Assembly: GCF_030272615.1 (NCBI RefSeq)
Contig: NC_081412.1
Coordinates: 684,890,583 to 684,954,582 of the forward strand
Length of the DNA: 64,000 nucleotides
From: Cryptomeria japonica
Lineage: Eukaryota; Streptophyta; Pinopsida; Cupressales; Cupressaceae
Reading direction: 5' to 3'
A program made the translations under genes and the position numbers. This document shows, in pieces, positions 48,011-58,139 of this stretch (positions within the stretch are counted from its first letter, which is position 1; every line of letters starts with the position of its first letter). A model generated the notes under the pieces. The model saw nothing but the letters and a program-made list of their open reading frames with translations. It did not search any database and was not told where the DNA came from.

Positions 48011-48282
48011 ACTTTGTGATGAACAGGGAGTACCAAGATAGAGTACTTTGTGATGAACAGGGAGTACCCGAAGTATGAGCAGCACTTTGTGATGAACAAG
48101 GAATGCGAGATGTGAGTAACACTTTGTGATGAACAAGGAATGTCACACACGTAGTACTTTGTGATGAACAGGGAGCACTACTAGGATAAATAGCAATACT
48201 TTGTGATGAATAGTGAGTGTCACTAGGATAGATAACCATATGCATTTAGATAGCAAGTAGCATTTTGTGATGAACAGTGAAT
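48011..48282 (+). repeat. Second intron array of element G: ACTTTGTGATGAACAGGGAG
   Basis: Seven copies of this 20-bp core start at 48011, 48045, 48084, 48121, 48156, 48198 and 48262, with variable spacers, ending about 40 bp before the intron's 3' end. Element E has a different core in the same place. Confidence 0.85.
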
Positions 48283-50341
48283 GCCATGATGACTAACATG
48301 ATCGATTGGTTGACTGCAAGAGTATTTGCCTATGCTAGAGTCACGGGAGAGATCCCCGTCCACACAGAGATTGCGACCAGAGTTGTCATTTCAGGATAGA
48401 GCTGCTATCGAGGAGATGGGCCTTAGACATGTATTATATGTGCCTGAGTTTCGGGCAAACATGGGTTTGCTGACTGCGCTGGCCGAGAGATGGCATTCTG
48501 AGACATGCACCTTTCATTTGCCGATGGGGGAGATGATAGTGACGCTTGAGGATGTCTACAGGATATTGAGGATACCAATCGATGGAGAGCTGATTCCATA
48601 CGATCGAGATGGAGACAGGGAGGCTTTGAGACGAGTGTTCCAGGATCCCGGGCTAGAGATGAGAGGAGGACATGTGGCATGGGATACCATGACTGTGACA
48701 GGGTTAGCTTTACCAGCTGTGATCGGAGGAGCTGTCAGTGGGTTCCTATGTCCGGACAGGGCGACATGGGGGTTGGCAATGGGCTAGGGAGGAGCACTGA
48801 AGATATTGGTGACTCAGCACACCAGATCTGCATGGGGTCCATGTGTTTTGGCACACCTGTATTATGAGCTTCACCAGTTCGTCTACCATGGATCAGTGGG
48901 ACTGGGCTGTGGAGTGACACTTTTGCAGGTTTGGGCATATGAGCATCTGCCTATCACAAAGCCAATACATTTCAAAGGTAGGGGTCATGGATGGAGTTTT
49001 GTGCATTTATATGACATGATCACTTCGCAGCCTCGGATTGGCAGGTTAGAGCATTGGAGGCGAGTGATAGATGACATTGACATAGTCATCTAGAGGCCGT
49101 ATCTGGGGTGTGAGGAGTGGGAGGATGATGCAGTGGAGCTGCCTTTTACCTTCCGGAGTAGGTATCTGATTGGGCGGACACCCTATATACTGGAGAGATA
49201 GCTGGTGGACAGGGTATGCAGACAGTATGGCAGGATCCAGAGGATGCCACGAGGCTCGGGTATGTATGCTCGTACAGTTAGGGATCAGGCGCAATTCGGG
49301 CCATTGTTGTCATATGATCAGGCAGTCACACAACTGGCAGAGATGGTGCCCCTACCCTGGGATATGTGGCCGGAGATTGAGGATGTCGGGATGGATGCAA
49401 AGTACACAGCTTATTGGGCAAAGCATCCATTCCCTCGATTGACAGATCCAGGAGAGCTACTAGAGGGCGAGGTAAGAGGAGATGATGATGATGATGGTGG
49501 GGGTGATGGAGGCAGAGGTCGACAAAGGCGGAGGGGAGTTGTTGGAGAGAGGAGGGTGGCACCTCAGAGGGAGGGTGGATAAGAGGGACAGGCCTAGGTG
49601 GTGAGGGGTCACGGTGGATTGCCCCTGCAAGTACCAGCAGCACAGGGTCCTAGAGCACAGGGACCGAGATCGGGACAGGTGCCAGTACAGGCACAGGGAC
49701 AGAGACAGGGATAGGTGTAGGGATAGAGACAAGTATAGGTACCTAGGCATGCACAGAGGTAGGTACCCATTCAGGCACCAGCACAGGTACAGGGACATGC
49801 ATAGGGGCAGGTACAGGGGCAGGCACCCACAGAGGGAGAGCCACAAGCAAAGGCAGAGGGTGGGGATCCAGAGGAGGATGAGCTGCTAGAGCTGAGGGAG
49901 ATCTGCCAGGGACAGGCAGACGAGATCCAAGAGTTGGAGAGGGAGAGGGATCGACTCAGGATAAGGCTCAGGGATACTAAGCGGGAGAGGGATCAGGCTA
50001 TCCAACGCTATAGAGAGGCCGAGATAGCGCTGAGGGCAGGGAGGCAGGTGGTGGAGGACGTAGGAGCAAGCTACGCATATGTCCTGCGAGCCGAAGAGGA
50101 GATCGCCTACTGGAGGGACCTGTATTATGGTGTCGTGCCAGCAGATCAGTGGGCGAGGAGCTTCCATAGACCATCATGTACAGCGACAGCTACGAGAGGG
50201 AGCCGGAGGAGACAGGCATCGATTGGTGGGGTCATGGGTCCTCCACCACCACCAGACAGGCAGGGTGATCCTGGAGCGGGTCCTTCTAGAGCTCAGACTC
50301 CGTCGAGGCCAGGCGGCTCCGAGGGAAGGAGTTCATCATAG

Positions 50342-51770
50342 CCATAGAGGGCTCCCTTGTATCAGTATTTGTACCATTTTTGTATTGTAGACACCTGCGG
50401 GTGATTGTAGCCATATGATTTTTTTGACATCATTGTATCATGACACATTTGATTATATATGAGATGATTCATTTTTGCGGCAGCTATATGTATGTGTACC
50501 TATGTGATGAGATGTTCTTATGTGATGCTTATGATATAGATGCAAATATATACATAATGCAATGTAATATTTTTGTTCTTTTATGTTGTATATGTGATGC
50601 ATGATGCAAATGTGAATGTATGTAATGCAAATGAATATGATAATGCAAATGATTATTTACATGATGAAAATGTAAGATGTGCTAACATGTGTTGTATGCA
50701 GGATGTGCTGCAGTTGTGATATCTATATGTATGTATGAAATGCTTATATGTGGTAATGCAGGTGTAACTACATGAAATGCAAATGTTTTTGGTGTGTCAT
50801 TATACTCAGTCATGTGATAGCAGGCTACGCAGACTCAAGAAGGACGATGGAAGTCAATCAAGAAAAGGAGATGAAAGACAGAAGATATGAACGTGAAAGA
50901 GCTTCTTGTGCGTTATCATCATTGAGCTTTATTATGGAAAAATAGGTTATGACAATCGAGGCATTTGTTCGACCCAGAAAGTCATTGTACCCATTTGCAT
51001 GGAAATAACATAGTCACAAACAAGGAATGCCCCAGTTCATACTAGACTCACAGTGTCCTCATATCCTTGGACAAGTCATAGCATTACTAAGACAATCCAC
51101 AGACAGCAAATGCAAATAGGTGACGATACCCCATCCTCACCTTTCTAGTCAAAGACATCCTGGAGATAGAATCTCTAGTCAAAGACATCCTAGAAAAGCT
51201 AAAAGACATGTCACCAAAAGATAAAATCAAAAGAAAACCAAGACTTGACACCAACATCCACTGTAGTCCTCAAGTTTAGTGTCTCTTGTCACTTGTATAA
51301 GTCAAATTTCGATTGTGGTCACAATGTGTACTTTCACAGAAAGGATAGATAGCACTGAACCATAATGTTGTCTGAGTCTGTTGAAAGATTTGATTTTGTT
51401 GAAGCCCATTGTTGCTGCTGTCTCATCTAAAACTGACTGAATCCATGAAACTGATACCTTATTGCGGATCTGTGATGCAAATGTTGCTTTATTATGGATT
51501 GTGCGCAAATAGACTGAAGGAAGCTGGAAGAAACTGTACTCCTCGAAACATGTGGTGTTCTCAGTTCCACACCCACTACTAGACGTAGGATTTGCCTTAG
51601 CCACAGATAGGATCTGATTTATTATGGATGGAAAGAGAGGTTTTATTATGAATGGCTAACCAATCTTAGGTAGATCAATAACAAGCCATGATGGGAATGG
51701 GTAAGTTTATTATGATGTGAATAGGTTGTGAGTGTGTGCAATGTGAAGGATGAAAGTGAATCCTGAAGGA
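50342..51770. other. Non-coding 3' side of the PMD gene in element G
   Basis: ATGATGCAAATG-type low-complexity DNA at 50500-50790. TTTATTATGGAT recurs at about 50928, 51487, 51616, 51639 and 51706. A 100-codon minus frame (51604-51302) has no recognisable motif and is not called. Confidence 0.55.
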
Positions 51771-51784
51771 AGGAGGAGTGAAGC

Positions 51785-51945
51785 CTCTACACATGGCACT
51801 GGTGACCCATTTTTCACCATGGTACTTGCCCAGGGCGCCACCGAAGTGGTTTTCACCATTGGACGAAATTATTTCTCTTTACTTTTTTCGATTTTTCAAT
51901 TTTTTTTGTGTCACAAGGCGCCTGTTTGCCAGGTTTTCACCAAGT
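51785..51945 (-). other. Conserved block after pol (element G)
   Basis: On minus: TTGGTGAAAACCTGGCAAAC with AGGCGCCTTG, then GGTGAAAACCACTTCGG and GGGCAAGTACCATGGTGAAA. Element D has the same block in sense orientation at 31556-31640. Confidence 0.65.
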
Positions 51946-52029
51946 AACAATTTTTATGTTTTATAATTTTTTTGTATTTTTGAAGTTTTTGATTTTTTTG
52001 TATTTTTGAAATTAGGATATTCCGAAGAG

Positions 52030-54696
52030 CTATGTGTAGAACCTGCGAAGATGCATGCTGTTGATAGGATCCTCCAAAGGTTCACCTTCTGTAGTTGAGA
52101 GCTGATATGCACCAGATCCATAGGCTGTTGTAACAATGTAAGGACCAAGCCAGTTTGGTTCGAACTTTCCCTTCTTCTCTCTGTCTTGCTGATTTTTGGG
52201 ATTTTCTCTGAGAACCAAGTCACCTACGTCAAATGTGTGAGGCTTCACCTTGTGATTGTAGCTGCATTGTTCCTTGACTGAATGATGTGTAGCTTGAGTG
52301 TCTATCTTCCTTGATGAAGGAACTGCGATAGAATTACTAGTGTGTGGACTACACAGGCCCGTATGCGTGTCACCTAAAGAAGTTTGGGCATCACTGATAG
52401 CAAAGTCCTTCGAGGAAGCTCCATTAAAGGTCCATGATGTATCGCCAGAAGGGAATGGATGTGTGGGACAAGTGGATGAGTTATGAAGGCTTATGACTGT
52501 GAAAAGAAGTGAAAGTAGGATAGCATGATGGAAACTTAGGATCAACAAGTGTTCTTTTTTACTTGAAATTGAAGAACTTTTGCCCCCAGTTATTTTGATA
52601 TTAGGGGAGATCAACTCTTGCTCTTTTTGGTTTATAGGATTTTTATCCTTTACTTTGATTTTTGCAGATTCCAGTAGCTTTCGATTTTGATTTAGACTAA
52701 AGGACTTTTCTTTATTATTGACTTTTAGATTTTTCTTTTCAAAGCTTGATTTTTGATCCCCAATGAGTAAGGGCTTTTGTAATTCTTGTTGATCCAAGTC
52801 TGGAAGCGGAGTGGAAATGGAATGAGTGGATGAAATGGTAAAGCTATGTGAGTTCTCAAGAGGGCTGGCGATATGCTCAATAGATTCTTCGCAGGAACCA
52901 CCCTCAGGACTATTGATATCAAGAGATGCTTGCACCACTAGAGGAGTTTTTCATTCAGACTTAGTAGCCACAACACTAGGTGGTTCACACCCAATTCCTT
53001 GGTCTTGCATATTGCTTGTAGATTGTTCTTGTCGACTGAATGTCTTAGGAGATAGTGGGAGTTGATCAACATGAAAGATATACTCACCACATCCCTTGTC
53101 TTTAATCTTTAATTTTTCTTTGAGCTCTGTTTGTTTTGATTTAGAAGCTTTTAATGATTCTAGATCCACATATGCTAAAGATGGAACAACTTCTTGATTG
53201 ACTGGGATTGTTATTTCTGACCGGGGTTGCAGATTGTTGCAATATATGAATGGATTTGGATCCGCTTTGATAGTCACTTCAACTCCATTGAGTGGAAACT
53301 TGATACATCGATGTTATGTAGAAGGGACTGCACTCATCTCATGAATCCATGGACGTCCCAAGAGTATGTTGTATGTGAGATCTAGATCTAGGACTTGACA
53401 AACCACATCCTTTGTAACTAGCCCAACTCTGAGAGGTAAGGTGACTGTGCCCTTGGATGAACGCTCTTCATCATCATATGCCTTGATGGTAATTTTGTTT
53501 GTAGAATTCACGGCTTTGTCAGAATATCCCAATTGTTTAATAGTGTTCAATGTACAAATGTTTAGACCTGCTCCTCCATCTATCAGGACTCGCTTTATTC
53601 GATGTTTGTGTATGAAGGCTTCAACATGTAAAGGTGCATTATGAGGCTGACTTACGGAGGCGTCATCAGCTTCTGTGAATGTAAGGGAATGTGGAATGGA
53701 AAGGTATCCCACCATGGCTTGAAACTGGTCCATGTTCAGATCAGTAGGAATGGCGGTGTCTCTCAAGGTTTTGTCAAGAATAGCTTTATTAGCGGGAGAT
53801 ATGCGTAAGAGCTCAAGGATGGAGATGAGTGCGGGTGTCTTCCCTAACTGTTCTACAAGGTCATACTCAGGTTTGGTAGATGAAGAAGCGGTGTTTTTAG
53901 TTGAAGCACCTGGTAAAGTAATTTTACCTCGACGGGTTGTAACATGACATTCAGAAGTAGGTTCGGAAGAAGATCCAATACCTTTTAGGACAATCTTGGG
54001 TCTCTGAGTAGAATTCTCGGACGCTTTGTCCTTGATGATAATGGTAGAGACATAATTGTCCATCAAGATGTGATTGATGGTTGAGTCATAGTTGTAAGGT
54101 GCTCTAGTATAGTTGGCTTGATCATCTATGACTTTGGCTTTTCCCTTGTCATGCTTTGGGAATGGTTCCTTAAACATCTCATGTTCTTGATTGGATGAGT
54201 GTCCCTCAATCTCAATGTCACCTCTATCAATGAGATCTTGCACAATATTCTTTAGTCGATGACAATTTCCTGTCTTATGACCCTTGCTCTTATGAAATTC
54301 ACAATACTCATCATCATTCCACCAATTTGGTTTGACCTTTGGTTCATATGGAGGAAAATCTAGAACTGTGATCACTTTGTTTGCCACTAGCTTTTTGAAG
54401 ACTGATTCAAGTGGTTCTCCCAATGGGGTGTACTTCCTTCATGGTTTAGAAGTTGTTTGAGTATTCACTTGATTGTTTGTAGAACTTGATCCCGAAAAGA
54501 TGAACTTGGGTCTCACCGTGATAGCATCAACAACACCATCATTGATTGTATTCTTGTTTTTATTCCAAAATCTTGGCTTGTCTTTTCCTTTAAAGTCATC
54601 TTTGTTTTCCTTGAATATCTTAATGACTCCTTGTTCAATTAAGACCTTTTTTGTTGCTAAGCCCTTTTCAATAACATCCTTGAAGGTGGACAACAA
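52030..54696 (-). pseudogene. pol: Tat-like protease region fused to integrase C-terminus (element G)
   Basis: One minus frame with stops at 54439, 53314 and 52951. N-terminal part: degenerate zinc finger CEFHKSKGHKTGNC with DLIDRGDIEI. Then the aspartic protease: RVLIDGGAGLNICTLNTIKQ (catalytic Asp in DGGA, with Gly where most have Ser/Thr) and ILLGRPWIHEM, near residue 280 of the 54423 segment. A Ser/Lys-rich linker follows, then directly the integrase C-terminal tail: FDVGDLVLRENPK, KGKFEPNWLGPYIV and INSMHLRRFYT. RT, RNase H and the integrase catalytic core are missing by internal deletion. The C-terminal module fits Ty3/Gypsy Tat-type pol. The element therefore depends on enzymes from elsewhere. 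Confidence 0.85.
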
Positions 54697-56144
54697 GCTT
54701 TCCTTAGGTCATAGCCAATGTCCTTGTTAACATTTTGAGTGAACATTTCTACCATTTGTTTCTGTGGGATTTCACAAGAGCATCTGCTAGCTAGATTTCT
54801 CCATCTTTGCAAAAATGACGCAAAAGATTCACCCTCCTTTTGCTTAGTATTGCACAAAGTAGTGACTGAGATATTTGTTTCTATATTGTAGGAGAAATGC
54901 TGAATAAATGCCTCTGCTAAGTCGCCCCATGACTTAATACCAGGAGGTAATTGAGAAAACCATTCCATAGCTTGATCGCCTAAGCTTTGCGGGAACAACC
55001 TCATCAAATATGTTTCTTCTACCGCTACCTCTATGCAAGTTGTGAAAAATTGTCGTATGTGTGCCTTGGGGTCTCCTTTTCCTCTATACTTGTCAAATTT
55101 TGGCGTCACAAAGTGTGCAGGAAATGGAGGCATTGGGATGCTCTTATCAAATGGATAAGGACATATGTCTCTCATAGTGTATGTTGGTTTTGATGTACTC
55201 ATGTCCTCCATTTTCTTTTGTAGATCTCTGATTTGTTGCTCCAAATTATTCTTAGGTGGAGATCTATTTCTTGTAGCATACCCCATGTTTGAGACACCAA
55301 TTTGAGGAGGCACTTGTTGCATGTATGGATGATACTGATCATACACATGTTCATATGGAGGAGGTCTATATTGATGCGGCATATAGGGAGCACTTGGTAT
55401 AGCTTCGTGTTGAGGTACCCCATATCTATTTTGTGCATATATACCATATTCTATAGGCACATCTTGTTCTATTGTGTTGCCCCCAAATTTGACATGAGGT
55501 TTCCTTATGTCCAAGTTTTGAGCATGTCTTTGATTATCCACTTGTTTTGATTGATCCATAGCTTGAACATGTGATTGAGCATATCTATCTGCATAGGGCT
55601 TCCATAATGGTCTTTGAAGGTAAGTATCATATGTTTGAGCTTGTGTATGTGGGATTTCTGGTTTTTGAAGCAAAGCTGATGGTGATTCAGGTACCACATG
55701 CGGTCCTCTATTTCCTCCACTATTGGATCTCCTTTGATTCATGTTGAAGTGAGTTTGTTGCGAGGGTCGGTTTTCCATAAGTTGAGACATGTCAAAGTCA
55801 TGAGGCATTTTAGCTCCACTTTGTACCATCATGTGTAAAAAGTATTGTATGTCCCTCTTCATTATCTCTTCAACCAATCTATTGAAATGAGGATTCATTA
55901 TGGATTCTTCTATATCTGCTGATAGTATTGAAAAGTTGTCCACATTGTCATTGTGTGCAGCATTGTTGTTTGTAGTGTCTGTGTTTTCCACATTTGGATT
56001 GTTTCTATACATCTCCATGTTAGGCAATGTAGTGTGCTCAGGATTGAAAAATAAGTCGTTGTCATACTCATTAGAACTCATGTTTGCGGACTCTTGAGCT
56101 TCTCTGGCTTTTCTCCTAGATTTTTGAAGACGGGTTTCAACCAT
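54657..56144 (-). pseudogene. gag: Gypsy gag (element G), one frameshift from intact
   Basis: A 495-codon minus frame from ATG 56144. A long Gln/Asn/Tyr-rich N-terminus leads to a clear retrotransposon gag capsid domain (Pfam PF03732 type): YLMRLFPQSLGDQAMEWFSQ, LAEAFIQHFSYN, KEGESFASFLQRWRNLASRC. A one-base shift near 54695 sends the frame to an early stop at 54657; the +1 frame continues as LSTFKDVIEKGLATKKVLIE into the zinc-finger/protease gene. Otherwise it is unbroken, in keeping with the young LTRs. Confidence 0.87.
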
Positions 56145-56640
56145 GAACTAGGTGTTTTGACCAAGATGTGAGAGACTAGATGAAAATGAAAAGAGTATGG
56201 AAGACCAAGAGTTGTATGGAGTGTAAATGAATCTTGAGGTGTACTTGCAATGTCCAAAGTGTAAGACCAAGTATGTGAGTAGTAGAGTAGGTGTGACTCC
56301 CAAAGAGATGATAGTTTCTCTTGATGAGGTAAGTTGACCTTGACTCTAAGTAAGACCAAATGAGACCCAAAGGTAAGAAACCTTGATGAGGGACCACTTA
56401 GCAAAGTGTAGTTGCATGTAGTATGTTGAAAAAATATGATGAGGACAAGCAAGTGACCTTTTTGACTTAAGTTTTTAGACAAGTATGAATGTAAAATGAG
56501 ATGTGAAGCAATGATGGACTGTATGAGACCCAAGGACAGGTTGAATGCTAGATGAAACCTGAAGAGACAACCTAGGAAGCTCAAGTATGCCGAAAGTGAT
56601 TTCTCTTGTTTGCTGGACTGTAAAAATTTTCAATCCTGGA
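56145..56640. other. Untranslated region upstream of gag in element G
   Basis: No supported gene. A 168-codon minus frame (56584-56078) overlaps the gag start but has no motif and is rejected. Confidence 0.5.
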
Positions 56641-56789
56641 CACAGACGCTTCTGTATACTTCACAGACATGATTCCCAGACACAGACGTGTCTCTATTTG
56701 ACACAGACGTTGTTACAGACACAGACGCTATTCTGCCCTTCACAGACGCGCTGAGATGACTCAGACGCTGTTAAAATAGACACAGATGC
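56641..56789 (-). repeat. Phased array A of element G (CACAGACGC on plus)
   Basis: Eight cores start at 56641, 56662, 56681, 56702, 56720, 56741, 56760 and 56781. Steps are 21, 19, 21, 18, 21, 19, 21. Along the minus transcript the core reads GCGTCTGTG. Confidence 0.92.
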
Positions 56790-58004
56790 ATTTCTGCAAA
56801 CTTCGTGCAATTTTTCCTATCTATGAAGTTGTTTTGTTGTGACCAAATCTGACTGTTTGACTGTTTTTCGTGACAAGAGGACACAATGTTGATGAGGACT
56901 CAATGTTTGCAAGTGTTTAGACTCCAAAAGTGTGTTGTTTGATGTAAAATGTTTTGCATACCCTTGAAGACACAAAAGACACAATGTTTTGTTGTTTGGT
57001 CTTGAATGTTTGAATGTTTAACATAAGACAAGCACAATTCTTATGGCTGGCCAAGACAATAGTTGTTGATCCCACATAGGGTTTTACCCCCGAGGCTACG
57101 CTATTCAGAGCGGATACTTAGATGCTTGACCTCACTGGCTCCACCCTCGGCACTCACTTCTTGGGTCAGCCAAGCATCAGTCCCCATGAAAACTCCCCAT
57201 GGCGAACTTTGTATCTCTACTAAGAACCGTATGTGTGTGGGCCGCTACCAGAGGTCCAACCTCCTGCCTCAACAACTAGAAGGATTTGGGCTTCTAAAAC
57301 AAAAAGGTGCTAGTCAGGGCATCCGCTCGTGTGGCCATACATGAGGCACTTTCAGCTCTATAAATACAGAAGGCTCCCAGCCGGTAGGGGCTACGCCCTA
57401 CAAATGATCAAATAAATTTGATCAAACGGGTTTATGGGGAGACATAGTGTCGGTATGAACTAATCAGCACACGTTATTCATAGTTTTCACCATGAATACA
57501 TTTGATTATAGTGGTTTGGATGAGGTGGGTTTTCCTCGCTACCACTTGGGTCGTTCTCTTCTCACTAGTAGTCCTAATGACCACACAGGAAGACAGGCCC
57601 TCTAAAGATTAAACAAAAAGAGCCTATTGCTCAAGACACAAAAGACAATGATTCAATTTTAGTGCACCAATGGAAGTGTTTGCTAATCTATGAAAACAAG
57701 GCACACAACAAAATCTCAAAACCCTAGCCAAGGACCTGCAACAAAATTTGTTAGTAGTTTGGGTTGTTTCAAATGATCACCCCTTCCTGCAAGCACACAA
57801 GTTAGGTAAATTTTAGAAACCCAAAAGACTTTGTGAAATAGGGGCCTTCAACAAAAACGTTTTTTTGCTTCCCAAAACAAGCTGCACAAACTTAGTTAAC
57901 TAGATCTGCAAGGGTTAGTCAAAAAATAAACCAGATCTGAAACCCTAAATACGAAATTCAAAAAATTGAACCAAAGAAAATTTTCAAATTTTGACACAGT
58001 AAAA
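56790..58004 (-). other. Conserved leader of element G
   Basis: Non-coding. Block 2 (57118-57220, with CCATGGCGAACTTTG) and block 1 (57541-57606, with TTGGGTCGTTCTCTTCTCAC) are the inverse of element D's leader blocks, in the same order relative to the LTR. A 93-codon plus frame across them is not a gene. Confidence 0.7.
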
Positions 58005-58133
58005 CACAGATGCTGTTATACCAGATACAGACGCGTCTGTATGACACAGACGCGGTTCTGTGATTCACAGACGCGGCCAAAACAAATAGACGCCTCTCTC
58101 GGACACAGACGCGATCAGAAGTAACGCGGACGC
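58005..58133 (-). repeat. Phased array B of element G
   Basis: Seven cores start at 58005, 58026, 58045, 58066, 58085, 58104 and 58125; steps are 21, 19, 21, 19, 19, 21. It ends only 6 bp from the LTR, where a primer site should be. Confidence 0.92.
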
Positions 58134-58139
58134 GATTAG

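Larger units (their letters stand above)
47449..50341 (+). pseudogene. Antisense Plant Mobile Domain gene of element G, two exons, many TAG stops
   Basis: Exon 1 (47449-47514, 22 codons) reads MAFVHRFDRVRRFQRP and ends at GTAAGT. The intron runs to about 48322 (the acceptor is weak). Exon 2 keeps one frame to 50341: PMD motif LLTALAERWHSETCTFHLPM, EMIVTLEDVYRILRIPIDGE, then WAYEHLPITKP and a C-terminal half (FRSRYLIGRTPYILE), an acidic/basic hinge, a Gln-rich tract and a coiled-coil tail (DEIQELERERDRLRIRL). In-frame TAG codons lie at 48785, 49091, 49199, 49595, 49712, 49718, 49724, 49736, 49760 and 49802, with one TAA at 49580. PMD (Pfam PF10536) proteins act in plant gene and transposon silencing. 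It lies antisense to gag, so the element has convergent transcription. About 700 codons, clearly inactive now. Confidence 0.85.

Noticed and set aside
49326-49889. Overlapping frames on both strands rich in Leu/Pro or Arg/Asp
   Set aside because: By-products of the CAG/ACAGG-rich tract in the PMD gene.
51302-51604. 100-codon minus frame as a pol remnant
   Set aside because: No RT, RNase H or integrase motif could be matched.
56078-56584. 168-codon minus frame upstream of gag in G
   Set aside because: Overlaps the gag start in another frame, has no motif, and lies in the untranslated leader.
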